DNA of 64,000 nucleotides from Halorubrum sp. CBA1229 (GCF_003721435.2 NZ_CP054585.1:2914001-2978000), one strand, 5' to 3'; numbered from the stretch's first letter, positions 13,872 to 23,195 are shown. The notes: generated by a model from the sequence alone, not told the origin. Translations and numbers: made by a program.

Positions 13872-14342
13872 TCACTCCTCGGGGGTCGAGTCGCTCGCGA
13901 GCTCCGGTCGCCCGGGCACGCTCACCCGGTCGAGGAGGAAGTAGCCGAGGGCGAGCGCGAGGACCAACACGGCGATCGAGAGGGCGGCCAGCAGGGTCTC
14001 CTGCCCCGAGGCGTAATCCTCCAGCCGGAAGCTGATGGCGCGTCGGGCGACCGCGATGATCGACGCGCTGACGACGATCCGGAGGACGGGCTTCCCCCTG
14101 GCGTACGCCAGCAGCGTCCGGTGGACCTCGACGATGATCAGCAGGAGGAGGACGCTGTCGAGGAGGCCGACCACCTCGTTCGGATCGGTGAAATCGCCGG
14201 CGGCGAGGAGTCGGAACAGCGATAAGAACAGGTCGAACACGCCGATGAGAAACAGCAGGAGGAGGAAGTACGCGGCTCCGAGCACCAGCCACTCCATCGT
14301 CACCGCGGCCGGCCGCGTCGCGTCGTCGAGGTCGAACGCCAT
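13872..14342 (-). CDS. PsiE-like phosphate-starvation-inducible family membrane protein, 156 aa
   Basis: Four hydrophobic segments across 156 residues. The signature region has LLDSVLLLLIIVEVHRTLLAYA followed by GKPVLRIVVSASIIAVARRAI, which matches the PsiE family pattern. The role of PsiE is not well known; the E. coli gene is induced by phosphate starvation. ATG 14342 fits the family length; residues up to 14522 in the same frame lack any conserved character. No operon partner is evident. Confidence 0.75.
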   Translation of the reverse strand: MAFDLDDATRPAAVTMEWLVLGAAYFLLLLFLIGVFDLFLSLFRLLAAGDFTDPNEVVGLLDSVLLLLIIVEVHRTLLAYARGKPVLRIVVSASIIAVARRAISFRLEDYASGQETLLAALSIAVLVLALALGYFLLDRVSVPGRPELASDSTPEE

Positions 14343-14419
14343 GCGTCGCGTTCGCCCGGGGGCGGCAAGTCGTTTGTGCCTGTCCGTCTCGCGCGGCGCC
14401 CCTCCCGGAGCGCGTTCGT

Positions 14420-16882
14420 CTACCCGTCGTCCGTCAGCGCCTCCAGCAGGCGGACCGCCGGCGCCTTCGCGAGGGGATCGTTGGCGTTGCCGCAGTGCGG
14501 CGATTGGACGCAGGCCGGACACCCCCCCTCGCAGTCGCAGCCGTCGATGAGCCGCGCGGTGCGGGCCATCAGCTCCTCGATCCGCTCGTGACCGCGACGC
14601 GTGAGCCCGACGCCGCCGGGGTAGCCGTCGTAGACGAACACCGCGGGCGCGTCGGTGTGCGGGTGGTACGGCGTCGAGATGCCGCCGACGTCGGCGCGGT
14701 CGCAGAGCAGGTGGAACGGGAACAGCGAGATGATCCCGTGTTCGGCCGCGTGGATCCCGCCGTTGAAGGCGTACTCGCCGTCGGGTGTGGCCTCGCTCCC
14801 CCCGTCCCCGGCTCCGCCCTCTCCGTCTCCAGTTTCACTCTCCCCGCCGTCGGTCGCTGCCTCCGCGTCGTCGGCGTCGCTCCCCTCGCCCGCGTCGCCG
14901 TCGCCGGCGCCGATCGCCCGCATCTCCGACTCCAGGTCGGCCGGCACCGGGAAGTACAGGGCCTTCGTCCGCAGCGTCGTCTCCGGGAGGTCCAGCGTCG
15001 ATTCGCCGAGCGACTCTCCGGTCTTGGCGTCCTTCCGTACGAACCCCGTGATCCGCTCCGTCACGGTCACGTCCGCGAACCGGACCGGAACGTCGGGGCG
15101 CGCCGACAGCTCCCGCTCCGCGAGGTCCTCGTTCACGACGATGTCCTTCTCGGTGAGCGGCTGCGTGTAGTAGTCGGCCCACGACGACTGCAGTTCGGCG
15201 ACGTCGCGGTCGAGGTCCAGCTCCGTCACCTCGTAGGTGCGCCCCTGCTGGTGGTAGATGGCGCCGGGGTGGGCGTCGCGGAGGGCGTCGCCGAACCCGA
15301 GCGAGGCGACCGTCTCGCTCCGCGACGAGTCGATGAGGTCGATCTCGCGGTCGCCCGCGGTCCGGAGGTTCACGGACTGCTGCGGGCTCGACGAGCCGGC
15401 GTGGGTCCACCGCAGCCCGTCGTCGGTCTCCCGCCTGTCGAGGACACTCTCGTCGGTCAGGTCGGCGACGACACCGGGGAACGATGAGCCGAAGAAGCGA
15501 TCGTCGTCGGGCGTGAGCCAGCTCTCGTCGGCCGCGCAGGCGACGTGGCCCGGGAGCAGCTGATCGTTCTCGGGGTCGCAGATCGCGTCCTCCGGCGGCG
15601 CCTCGAAGAAGTCGGCCGGGTTGTTCATCAGGTACTGATCGAGCTGGTCCTCGCCGCCGACCATCACGACGAGGGCGGGGTCGTCGCCGCGGCCGGCCCG
15701 CCCCGCGCGCTGGTGCGCCGACATTCGCGTTCCGGGGTAGCCGTCGAGGATCACGGCGTCGAGCCCGCCGACGTCGACGCCGAGCTCCAGCGCGCTCGTC
15801 GACCAGACGCCCCGGAGGTCGCCGGCGTGGAGGTCGGCCTCGATCTCCCGGCGGCGCTGGTTCGTCAGGGCGGCCTGATACGCGCCCACCTTCCCCGCCA
15901 GCTCGCGCTCGCCGCGCTCGCGGAGGTCGCTCGCGCTGTCGGTCGCGTACTGCTCCGCGGTCTGGCGCGCCCTCGTGAACGCCAGCGTCTGGGCGCCGGC
16001 GGTCACGAGGTCACAGAAGAGCCGTTTGCTCTCCGTGTGACTCGACTTCCGGCGGCCGCTCCCGCGCTCCTGCCAGTCGTCGTCGTACTCCGGCGGGTTC
16101 CACAGCACCCAGTCGCGCGGCCCCCGCCCCGACGTATCTTCGTCGACGAGCGCGATCCCGTCCGGGTCGCGACCGGTCACCGCGGCGACGTGCTCGACCG
16201 GGTTGTTGATCGTCGCCGAACAGCAGACGAACTGCGGGTCCGACCCGAATCGCTCGCAGGTCCGCGCGAGCCGGCGGAGGGTCAGAGCGACCTGCGAGCC
16301 GAACACGCCGCGGTAGCTGTGGACCTCGTCGATAACGACGTACTCCAGCGACGAGAAGAACCACTCCCACAGGCGCCCCGCGTACGGCAGCAGCGCGTAG
16401 TGGAGCATGTCCGGATTCGACAGCAACACGGTCGGCTGGCGGTCGCGCACGTCGCGCTTCTCCGCCCGCGAGAGCCGGCCCGTGTACGACGCGACGGAGA
16501 CGCCGCTGCCGAAGCCGAGCCCGTGAGCGAGGTCGCTCAGGCTCTCCTCCTGGTCCGCGATCAGCGCGTTCTGGGGGGCGATGTACAGCGTCCGGCCCCC
16601 GCGGTCCATCGCCGCCTCGAAGGCGGGGACGGTGTACGCGAGCGACTTCCCGCTCGCCGTCTCGGTGGCGAGGACGACGTCGTCGCCGTCGCGGACCGCG
16701 TCGATCGCGTCGGCCTGGTGACGGTAGAGGCGGTCGATGCCGTCCTTCGAGAGCGCGTCGGCCATCCGGGGGGCGAGGTCGACGTCGCCGTACGCGGGCT
16801 CGCGGGCGGGGAGGCGGCGGTGCTCCGCGATCTGTCCCTCGTAGAACGGTCGGTTCCGCAGCCACTCGATGGCGTCCTCCAC
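14420..16882 (-). CDS. DEAD/DEAH-box helicase of the Hrq1/MrfA family with DUF1998 zinc domain, 820 aa
   Basis: An SF2 helicase probably acting in repair of crosslinked or bulky DNA lesions, as for yeast Hrq1 and Bacillus MrfA. Motifs: Q-motif region YRHQADAIDAV, Walker A ATETASGKS (about 71-79), Walker B VIDEVHSY (about 187), motif III SATINN, motif VI HQRAGRAGRGD. The C-terminal DUF1998 region has CDCEGGCPACVQSPHCGN, a four-Cys metal site near 790. An acidic Asp/Glu/Gly linker of about 50 residues near 645-700 is a haloarchaeal embellishment. Starts at GTG 16882. Confidence 0.92.
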   Translation of the reverse strand: MEDAIEWLRNRPFYEGQIAEHRRLPAREPAYGDVDLAPRMADALSKDGIDRLYRHQADAIDAVRDGDDVVLATETASGKSLAYTVPAFEAAMDRGGRTLYIAPQNALIADQEESLSDLAHGLGFGSGVSVASYTGRLSRAEKRDVRDRQPTVLLSNPDMLHYALLPYAGRLWEWFFSSLEYVVIDEVHSYRGVFGSQVALTLRRLARTCERFGSDPQFVCCSATINNPVEHVAAVTGRDPDGIALVDEDTSGRGPRDWVLWNPPEYDDDWQERGSGRRKSSHTESKRLFCDLVTAGAQTLAFTRARQTAEQYATDSASDLRERGERELAGKVGAYQAALTNQRRREIEADLHAGDLRGVWSTSALELGVDVGGLDAVILDGYPGTRMSAHQRAGRAGRGDDPALVVMVGGEDQLDQYLMNNPADFFEAPPEDAICDPENDQLLPGHVACAADESWLTPDDDRFFGSSFPGVVADLTDESVLDRRETDDGLRWTHAGSSSPQQSVNLRTAGDREIDLIDSSRSETVASLGFGDALRDAHPGAIYHQQGRTYEVTELDLDRDVAELQSSWADYYTQPLTEKDIVVNEDLAERELSARPDVPVRFADVTVTERITGFVRKDAKTGESLGESTLDLPETTLRTKALYFPVPADLESEMRAIGAGDGDAGEGSDADDAEAATDGGESETGDGEGGAGDGGSEATPDGEYAFNGGIHAAEHGIISLFPFHLLCDRADVGGISTPYHPHTDAPAVFVYDGYPGGVGLTRRGHERIEELMARTARLIDGCDCEGGCPACVQSPHCGNANDPLAKAPAVRLLEALTDDG

Positions 16883-16954
16883 GACTACCGGATCGTGGGG
16901 ACGGGCGGGCCTAACGGTTGTGGTCGCCGAAATCGGTCCGGGAGCACGGACCGG

Positions 16955-17620
16955 TCAGTCGTCGGCCGGGGCGCGGGAAGGACCTGCTGCGGGCGGCTCG
17001 TCCGCCTCCGGCTCGGCGGGCCCGAGACGCGCCAGCGGCGGCCAGCGCACCTCGGTCGCGATCGGGTCGTCGAGGTCGAGTTCCATCCGGAGGTCGCCGC
17101 GTCGCTCGGCGAGCTCGAACCCGACCGTTCGGTACACCCGGCGCGCGACGCGGTTCCCGCTCTCGACGTGGAGTTCGAGCCCCTCGCGTCCCGCGGCGGC
17201 GGCGTCGGCGATCACGTGTCGGCAGAGCTCGGTCCCGACGCCCCGCCCCTGCATCGTCGGCTGGACGAACACCGCCAGTTCGGGGCGGGGCGCGTCGCTG
17301 GGCGTGTACATCGCGTGGCCGAACAGCTCGCCGTCGCGCTCGGCGACGACGTTGCTCCCCTCGGTCAGCATCGACTCGATCCACTCCGCCCGGCGGTCCC
17401 GCGTCACCGGCGGGAGCCCCTGGGCGCGGTCCCCGGTCTCGAACCGCTCGTACATCTCGGCGAGCGGCGCGGCGTCCTCGTGCACGGCGGGCCGGATCGT
17501 CCACCGCGCGCCCTCCTTGTCCACGAACCGCGGACACCGCGGCGGACAGTGGACCGTGCCCTCGCACTCGCTCCCGTCCCACCCCTCGCAGGTGACGGCG
17601 TCGGCGTCGTCGTGGCTCAT
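16955..17620 (-). CDS. GNAT-family acetyltransferase with N-terminal Cys-rich segment, 221 aa
   Basis: The acetyl-CoA-binding motif A is VQPTMQGRGVGTELCRHV (about residues 130-147), preceded by AVFVQ and followed by LHVESGNRVARRVYRTVGF, a standard GNAT core that transfers acetyl to an amine. The first 35 residues contain CEG, CEGTVHCPPRCPRF with four cysteines, a likely zinc site seen in haloarchaeal homologues. The tail is Pro/Ala-rich. ATG 17620 is chosen; GTG 17641 adds seven unremarkable residues. Substrate unknown. Confidence 0.85.
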   Translation of the reverse strand: MSHDDADAVTCEGWDGSECEGTVHCPPRCPRFVDKEGARWTIRPAVHEDAAPLAEMYERFETGDRAQGLPPVTRDRRAEWIESMLTEGSNVVAERDGELFGHAMYTPSDAPRPELAVFVQPTMQGRGVGTELCRHVIADAAAAGREGLELHVESGNRVARRVYRTVGFELAERRGDLRMELDLDDPIATEVRWPPLARLGPAEPEADEPPAAGPSRAPADD

Positions 17621-17716
17621 AGCTACTAGTCCGTCGCCCAAGGGGTTATATCGTGACAGCTGGTCCCACGGCGTGGGAACGGTCGAAGGCGGGCCTGAAG
17701 AACGGGGAGCCGCCCC

Positions 17717-18505
17717 TCACTCCCGGATCAGGACGATCCCGTCGCGGAACACCGAGTGGTTGGGGATCACGTGGTCTTCTCCGTCGGCCTCGATGTGCGT
17801 GACGAACAGGTCGACCTCCTGGACGATGCCGCGCTCCCCGGCGACCTTCACCTCGTCGCCGACGACGTAGGGCTGGCGGAGCAGGAGGAACACCCCGGCG
17901 GCCGCGCTCGCGACGAGGTCCTTCGTCGCGAGCGCCGCGAACAGCACGACCGCCAGCGCGTACGCCGCGAGCAGCACGACCAGCGCGAGCGTCTGCACCC
18001 CCACCTGTCCGAGCGCGACCAGCGCGGCGACGTACACGATGCTGTACTTCACGAGCGGCGGCAACACGCCGAGGTCGGGCAGCTTGATCCCGCGGAGCCG
18101 CTCGGCGACGAGCAGCTCCGCCTTGTCGCCGACGACGACGCCGACGATCATGACGACCGCGGCGACGAACAGGCGCGGGAGGAAGGCGGCGACCGAGGAC
18201 CAGAACCGGTCGAGGTAGTTCACCTCGGCGACGGTGAGGGCGACGATGACGGCGACGGCGAGGATGAAGTAGCTGGACAGCTGCGCCAGGATCCGGACGG
18301 TCGACGTGTTGAACTCCCGGACGGTGCGCTCGAAGGCCGTCCCCTCGATCGCCTCCGGGACCCCGGCCCGGGTCAGCAGCCGCCGGTTTATCACTCCGAC
18401 CAGGAACGCCGCGATCACGCCGATGACGAGCACGACCAAGGCGAGCCACAGTCGCTCGGGGACCCTCCCCGCGAACTCCGTGAACGCGCTCTGTGCCGCG
18501 AACAT
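17717..18505 (-). CDS. MscS-like mechanosensitive channel, 262 aa
   Basis: Five hydrophobic segments span the first about 190 residues, ending in the pore-type helix ALAVVLFAALATKDLVAS. The MscS beta domain follows: QPYVVGDEVKVAGERGIVQEVDLFVTHIE and HVIPNHSVF, the canonical small-conductance mechanosensitive channel pattern. It releases solutes during hypo-osmotic shock. Its ATG is only 6 bp downstream of the dacZ stop, so they form an operon, and c-di-AMP control of turgor is a reasonable inference because c-di-AMP governs osmolyte transport in bacteria. Confidence 0.9.
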   Translation of the reverse strand: MFAAQSAFTEFAGRVPERLWLALVVLVIGVIAAFLVGVINRRLLTRAGVPEAIEGTAFERTVREFNTSTVRILAQLSSYFILAVAVIVALTVAEVNYLDRFWSSVAAFLPRLFVAAVVMIVGVVVGDKAELLVAERLRGIKLPDLGVLPPLVKYSIVYVAALVALGQVGVQTLALVVLLAAYALAVVLFAALATKDLVASAAAGVFLLLRQPYVVGDEVKVAGERGIVQEVDLFVTHIEADGEDHVIPNHSVFRDGIVLIRE

Positions 18506-18511
18506 GGGTGG

Positions 18512-19321
18512 TCAGTACTCCTCCGGATCGATCTCCAAGACGAGTTCGCCCGCCTTGAACGCTCGGACGAGCCCGTCGGACTCCGAGAGCACGATCGCGG
18601 TCGCGTTCGTGTCCCGAGTGATCGCGCCGCCGGCCATGTGGCGCGCGCCGAGCCCCTTCGGGATGTCGACGCCCTCGGCCCCCGGTTCGAGGTAGCGGTA
18701 CGCGGAGACGATCTTCCCGGAGTCGGAGACGACGAACGCGCCGTCGAGCCGGGAGAACTCCTTGACCATCACGTTGACAATAGGGTCGCCGACGTGGACG
18801 TGCGACTTCTCGAAGGGGTTGTACGACAGCGGGCGGGACTTGTTCATCACCTTCCCCGCGTCGCCGACGACGAACAGGGCGCCCACCGGCTTCCCCTTCT
18901 GTCCCTTCTGTCCGAGTTCGATCGCGAGTTCGAACACGTCGCGGATGACGCTCGGCTCCGCCCGGGAGTTGACGAACAGGTCGTAGATCCCGGTGTGGAC
19001 CGTCTCGTCGACGGTAACGCGGATCACCGCGTCCGATCCCCCGTCGAAGACGCTCGCGATGCAGACGACCTCGTCGCCCTCGCTGACCAAGTCGGCGTCC
19101 ATCGAGCCCTCAATACCGAACCGGATCCGGTCTTTGACGTTGTCGAACGGGAGGGGGAGCTCGACGAAGGTGTCGGCGTCGACGTCGTTGTCCGGAGCGA
19201 CGACGACGACCTCGGTGTCGCCGTCCTCGAACCGGTCGTGAAACGAGCTCGTCGGCGAGAACAAAAGCACCGCGTCCGCGTCCTCGACGAGGTCGGACAG
19301 GTGGTCGGTGAGCGAGGCCAT
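18512..19321 (-). CDS. dacZ: Diadenylate cyclase DacZ (c-di-AMP synthase)
   Basis: Makes cyclic di-AMP from two ATP. The DisA_N-type catalytic motifs are in the C-terminal half: DGA at 193-195 (SRLDGAFVVSDSGKIV) and GARH at 225-228 (KGLGARHMAGGA). The N-terminal about 115 residues are a separate alpha/beta domain, as in the archaeal DacZ layout; c-di-AMP synthesis by DacZ is known to be essential in Haloferax volcanii. Start is ATG 19321, with CTATAGG about 25 bases upstream (19345-19352), fitting a leaderless mRNA; the frame upstream to 19333 would lie inside that spacing. First gene of an operon with mscS. Confidence 0.95.
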   Translation of the reverse strand: MASLTDHLSDLVEDADAVLLFSPTSSFHDRFEDGDTEVVVVAPDNDVDADTFVELPLPFDNVKDRIRFGIEGSMDADLVSEGDEVVCIASVFDGGSDAVIRVTVDETVHTGIYDLFVNSRAEPSVIRDVFELAIELGQKGQKGKPVGALFVVGDAGKVMNKSRPLSYNPFEKSHVHVGDPIVNVMVKEFSRLDGAFVVSDSGKIVSAYRYLEPGAEGVDIPKGLGARHMAGGAITRDTNATAIVLSESDGLVRAFKAGELVLEIDPEEY

Positions 19322-19531
19322 TACTCGGAGCAACTCCCGGACGGCCTATAGTCGTTGTGTCGCCGTCGTGCGCCTGTCGGACGTGTTACATTCTCTCGAA
19401 ACGAATCCTCGGCCGTCGTCGCCCGCTGACCGCCGCGCGATTGGGTCCGCCCGCCGGATGCCGCTCGATCGCTGGCCGCCCGCCGAACGCCGCGCGACTT
19501 TTGCCCCCGCGGCGACACCGTTCGGACGAAC

Positions 19532-20689
19532 ATGGCGACTCGCGACGCGCTCTGGGCCTACCGCGACCGGTTCGGCGACGCCTTCGGGCGGACCTACTTC
19601 CGGCGCTTCGGCCCCGGCGTGGCCTCCAGCGTCGGGATCGGCACCTACCTCGGCGAGCCGACAGCCGCGGTCGACGACGCCTCCCGCGAGGCGATCGGGC
19701 TCGCGCTCCGCTCCGGGGTGAACCACGTCGACACCGCGGTCAACTACCGCTGCGGGCGGGCCGAGCGCGTCGTCGGCGAGGCCGTGCGGGAGTCCCCGAT
19801 CGACCGCGAGTCGATCGTCGTCGCGACGAAGGGCGGGTTCCTCCCCTTCGACGGCGAGCGCCCGGACGACCCGACGGCGTACGTCCGCGACCGCTTCCTC
19901 GCGACCGGAATCGTCGACGCCGACGACCTCGCGAACGGCGCGCACGCGGTGGCGCCGGAGTACCTGGAGTGGTCGCTCGACCGCTCGCTGGACCGGCTCG
20001 GGCTCGACGCCGTCGACCTCTTTTATATTCACAACCCGGAGACGCAGCTCGCGGCCCGCTCCCGCGAGGCGGTGTACGACCGGCTGGAGGCCGCCTTCGA
20101 GGCCCTGGAACGCCGGCGCGCCGCCGGCGACGTCGGCGCCTACGGCGTCGCCACCTGGGACGCCTTCCGCGTTCCCGAGAGCGACGAGCGGTACCTCTCG
20201 CTCGCCGAGGTCCTCGCCCGGGCCGAGGCCGCCGGCGAGGCGGTCGGCCCCGACGACGATCACGGGTTCGAGGCGGTCCAACTCCCTTTTAATGTCGCCA
20301 TGGCGGACGCCTTCACGCGGCGGAACCAGCGCCCGCCCGGAGTCGACGGCGACGACGGCGACGCCGACGGAGACGACTCCGACGACGCCGACGGCGACGC
20401 TAAGCCGGTCTCGACCCTGGAGTTCGCCCACGAGGCCGGCCTCTCTGTGGTGACGAGCGCGAGCATCGGGCAGGGGGAACTCGCGAACGAGGGCGCGATC
20501 CCGGCCGACGTCGACGCAACCCTCGCCGGCGAGACGCCGGCGCAGCGCGCGCTCAACTTCGCTCGGAGCGCCCCGGGCGTCACCGCCTCGCTCGTCGGGG
20601 CGAGCGACCCGGCCCACGTCCGCGAGAACGTCGCCGCGGGCACGTTCGACCCGCTCGGCGCCTCGGCGTTCGACGCCGTCTTCGAGTGA
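19532..20689 (+). CDS. Aldo/keto reductase family oxidoreductase, 385 aa
   Basis: A TIM-barrel NAD(P)H reductase of carbonyl compounds. GTYLGEP near 35 and NHVDTAVNYRCGRAE (catalytic Asp and Tyr) near 68-80 match the family; KGGF follows (catalytic Lys), and DLFYIHNPETQ carries the His. A 30-residue Asp/Gly-rich loop near 270-295 is inserted before LSVVTSASIGQGEL, and GVTASLVGASDPAHVREN is the cofactor-binding C-terminal part. The start follows a GC-rich divergent region of 210 bp shared with dacZ, in which I see only weak promoter signals. Substrate not predictable. Confidence 0.88.
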   Translation: MATRDALWAYRDRFGDAFGRTYFRRFGPGVASSVGIGTYLGEPTAAVDDASREAIGLALRSGVNHVDTAVNYRCGRAERVVGEAVRESPIDRESIVVATKGGFLPFDGERPDDPTAYVRDRFLATGIVDADDLANGAHAVAPEYLEWSLDRSLDRLGLDAVDLFYIHNPETQLAARSREAVYDRLEAAFEALERRRAAGDVGAYGVATWDAFRVPESDERYLSLAEVLARAEAAGEAVGPDDDHGFEAVQLPFNVAMADAFTRRNQRPPGVDGDDGDADGDDSDDADGDAKPVSTLEFAHEAGLSVVTSASIGQGELANEGAIPADVDATLAGETPAQRALNFARSAPGVTASLVGASDPAHVRENVAAGTFDPLGASAFDAVFE

Positions 20690-20749
20690 GTCCGGGAGCG
20701 ACCCGATGTCGGCAAAAGAGGTTTGTCGAGACCGCTCCAAGCCGGCCGC

Positions 20750-21412
20750 ATGTCCCCGACGAGACGAGCCCTCCTCGGTAGCGTTCCCCTCGTCGCGCTC
20801 GCCGGGTGTCTCGGCGTCGAGACGCGCGACGAGGGCTCGGGGTCGCCCCGGCGACGGGTCTCCGGAACGGATACGGACCCGACCGTCCTGAAGGCGCGAA
20901 ACCCCGACGGCGAGGCCGTCCTCCTCGACGGCGCCGACGTCGGCGACGAGGGAGCCGACGACCCGGCCCCGATCGGACGCGAACTCGTCACCACCGAGGA
21001 CCGGGCCGCGGAGCTGTCGGTCGCCGAGGGCGTGTCCGACGCGGACCGCTCGCGGATCCGGTCGTTCCTGGAAGAGACGGACTACGACGCGGAGACGGTG
21101 TACGCGTCGCGCGCCGGGGTGCGGTCGTGTTACCGCCTCCGAATCGAGTCGGTCTCGTGGGAGCCGCGGCGCGTCGAGTACGAGTACTGCCGCGAGCTCA
21201 GGCCGCCGGACGCGGCCTGCGAGGCGGGCGAACGCGTCGCGCTCGCGCTCCTTTTCCGGCTCCCCGCCGCGTTGGACCCGGAACTCACCGGCTCCGGGTC
21301 CAGCGGTCGGTCCCCCTGTCGCGGCGTCGACACCGAGTACGAGGTGCTCGACGCGAACGCGACCGTGCCGGGCAACGTGACGGCGGTCGACGAGGGAGGT
21401 GACGGCTCGTGA
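20750..21412 (+). CDS. Haloarchaeal lipoprotein of unknown function, 220 aa
   Basis: MSPTRRALLGSVPLVALAGC is a twin-arginine signal with a lipobox (LAGC), so the protein should be exported folded and lipid-anchored. The mature part is acidic, with a YDAETVYASRAGVRSCYRL segment and paired cysteines (YCRELRPPDAACEAG) but no fold I recognise. ATG 20750 was chosen because the signal begins there; the frame from 20723 has none. It overlaps the next gene by 4 bp (GTGA), so the two lipoproteins are probably made and act together. Confidence 0.7.
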   Translation: MSPTRRALLGSVPLVALAGCLGVETRDEGSGSPRRRVSGTDTDPTVLKARNPDGEAVLLDGADVGDEGADDPAPIGRELVTTEDRAAELSVAEGVSDADRSRIRSFLEETDYDAETVYASRAGVRSCYRLRIESVSWEPRRVEYEYCRELRPPDAACEAGERVALALLFRLPAALDPELTGSGSSGRSPCRGVDTEYEVLDANATVPGNVTAVDEGGDGS

Positions 21413-22761
21413 CCCGACGGCTCACCCGACGCGACGCCCTCGCGGTCGGCGGCGCGGTCGCGCTCGCCACCCTCGCCGGCTGTTCCGATGTCGGAAGCGA
21501 GCCCCGGTTCTGGGACGACCCGCCGTCGCTCGACACCGACGGTATCACGCGCGCCTTGGACGCCCCGGTCCCGGAGACGCCGCGGCTCGTCCCGGTCGAT
21601 TTCGACCCCGCCGTCGCGGCCGCGTTCGACGACCGGATCGACCGCCTGCTCGGCCCGATTCCGGAGCCGCTGACCGCGACGACGCTCCCGAACGGCGAGA
21701 TCCGCGAGCGGATACGCCAACAGCGGGCGGCCGCTCGCGAGGCGCGGCCGGCCCCCGACGAGTCGCTCCCGCCGCTCCGGGCCGCGGAGCGGTACGCGAC
21801 GGCGCGGGACCGCGCGGCGACCGCCGTCGGCACGTGGGCCGGGGTGACCGTCGAGGGCGACCCCGAGGACGTGTCCGCCGACATCGGGACGGTGCGGCGA
21901 CGAGCGTTCGAGACGTTGGACGCGCTCCCGGGACCCGCGGCCGACCCGCTGGCCGGCGCCGCGGCGTACGGCCCGATCGAGCGCTGGTACGACGAGTCGC
22001 GGCGGCGGACGCTGGTCGGCGGGGCCGCGGGTGTCGAGGGGCGAGCGAACCCGCTTCGGGCCGGCGAGTCGGTCGGCGACGTCGAGCGCGTCCAGTCGTA
22101 CGTGGACGCGGGACGCCACCTCAGCGACCGGTACCGGGCGTCGCTCGCGGACCCGCAGTCCGTCGAGGAGCCGCTTCGGGAGGCGGCGGAGCGGCTGGGC
22201 GCGTCAGTCCGCGACCGGCTCCGAGGGCTCCACGGGAGCGACGCCGACCTCCGGTCGAACCCGGGTGCAGAGGCGTTCCTCGACGAGCGGCCGGTGGCCC
22301 GCGACGCGCCGAGCGTCTCGCTGCTCTCGAACGCCCTCCACCGGACGTTCGAGGACCTCCGCTTCGACCCGGTTCCGGTGGACGACCGCCCGCCGGAGAA
22401 CCCGGCGACCGCGCTCACGCGGACGGCGCTCGCGCTCGCTCGACTCCGGGGGCTCGACGCCGTCGCGTCGCGGATCGAGACGGGCGACACGCTGTTCCCG
22501 GAAGACCGCGCCGCGGTGAGAGAAGCACGCGACGCGGCGGTCGACTCGGCGGCGTCGCTCGCGGCGAGCGAGAACCCGCTCGACCGCTGGCTCGCGGCGC
22601 GGTTCCTCCCCCTCTTCGACAGGCCCGACGCCCGACTCGCGGCGACCGATCCCGACGCCCGCGACGCGGCCGAGGCGTTTACAGAGTACCGGTGGATCGA
22701 GACGGCTGCGCGCGAGTCGACGAGCGTGGCGGCGTCGGTCGCCGAGTCGATCGAGGCGTGA
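21409..22761 (+). CDS. Haloarchaeal lipoprotein of unknown function, 450 aa
   Basis: GTG start overlapping the upstream stop. MTRRLTRRDALAVGGAVALA then TLAGC gives a Tat signal with lipobox. The remainder is Arg/Ala/Asp-rich and predicted mostly helical, with no recognisable catalytic motif. Paired with the 220-aa lipoprotein in an apparent two-gene operon. Function unknown; both may be surface-exposed parts of one complex. Confidence 0.7.
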   Translation: MTRRLTRRDALAVGGAVALATLAGCSDVGSEPRFWDDPPSLDTDGITRALDAPVPETPRLVPVDFDPAVAAAFDDRIDRLLGPIPEPLTATTLPNGEIRERIRQQRAAAREARPAPDESLPPLRAAERYATARDRAATAVGTWAGVTVEGDPEDVSADIGTVRRRAFETLDALPGPAADPLAGAAAYGPIERWYDESRRRTLVGGAAGVEGRANPLRAGESVGDVERVQSYVDAGRHLSDRYRASLADPQSVEEPLREAAERLGASVRDRLRGLHGSDADLRSNPGAEAFLDERPVARDAPSVSLLSNALHRTFEDLRFDPVPVDDRPPENPATALTRTALALARLRGLDAVASRIETGDTLFPEDRAAVREARDAAVDSAASLAASENPLDRWLAARFLPLFDRPDARLAATDPDARDAAEAFTEYRWIETAARESTSVAASVAESIEA

Positions 22762-22835
22762 GAGCGGCGACGACGACGCGGTGAGTTGAGGGGAAAAGAG
22801 ACGAGACGCGGCGTCGGGAGGGCGGGCGGGACGCG

Positions 22836-22985
22836 GTTCGGTTCGATTAGGTTCGGTTCGATTAGGTTCGGTTCGATTAGGTTCGGTTCGATTAGGTTCG
22901 GTTCGATTAGGTTCGGTTCGATTAGGTTCGGTTCGATTAGGTTCGGTTCGATTAGGTTCGGTTCGATTAGGTTCGGTTCGATTAG
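22836..22985. repeat. Minisatellite: 10 identical 15-bp units
   Basis: Ten perfect tandem copies of GTTCGGTTCGATTAG occupy 150 bp of the 263-bp gap between two convergent genes. The region is not obviously coding: one plus frame has a stop in every unit, and the open frames (RFGSI or NRTEP repeats) have no start or context of their own. Exact identity of the copies implies recent expansion by slippage. Confidence 0.97.
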
Positions 22986-23024
22986 TTCGGCTTCGGCTCT
23001 CGTCGCACCGGCCCGCGACGACGC

Positions 23025-23195
23025 TCAGCGCAGCTCTTTGAACGTCGCCTCGCACTCGGGGCAGACCCGGACCGCGAACACTTCGTCGGGATCGTTCTTC
23101 TTTTTCAAGACCTTCTCGCAGTCGGCGCAGTTCAGGCGCTCGTAGGTGTCCTTGAACAGGTCGCCGTCGCGGAGTCCCTTGCGCGTCGATTTCAT
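23025..23195 (-). CDS. HVO_0758-like zinc-finger microprotein, 56 aa
   Basis: MKSTRKGLRDGDLFKDTYERL opens the protein; two CxxC pairs (NCADCEK and VCPECEA) separated by a KKKNDPDEVFAVR linker give one four-Cys zinc finger, and it ends FKELR. This closely matches the HVO_0758 family of haloarchaeal small zinc-finger proteins as I recall it. A TATA-like box (23217-23224) lies about 25 bases upstream, consistent with a leaderless mRNA. Probable nucleic-acid or protein binding; no defined role. Confidence 0.85.
   Translation of the reverse strand: MKSTRKGLRDGDLFKDTYERLNCADCEKVLKKKNDPDEVFAVRVCPECEATFKELR

Noticed and set aside
15545-17629. 694-aa plus-strand frame antisense to the helicase and GNAT genes
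   Set aside because: It is a typical high-GC shadow frame, rich in Arg, Val and Pro, with no motif; the helicase on the other strand has all its motifs.
22836-22985. CRISPR array
   Set aside because: Units are contiguous, 15 bp and identical, with no spacers and no cas genes.
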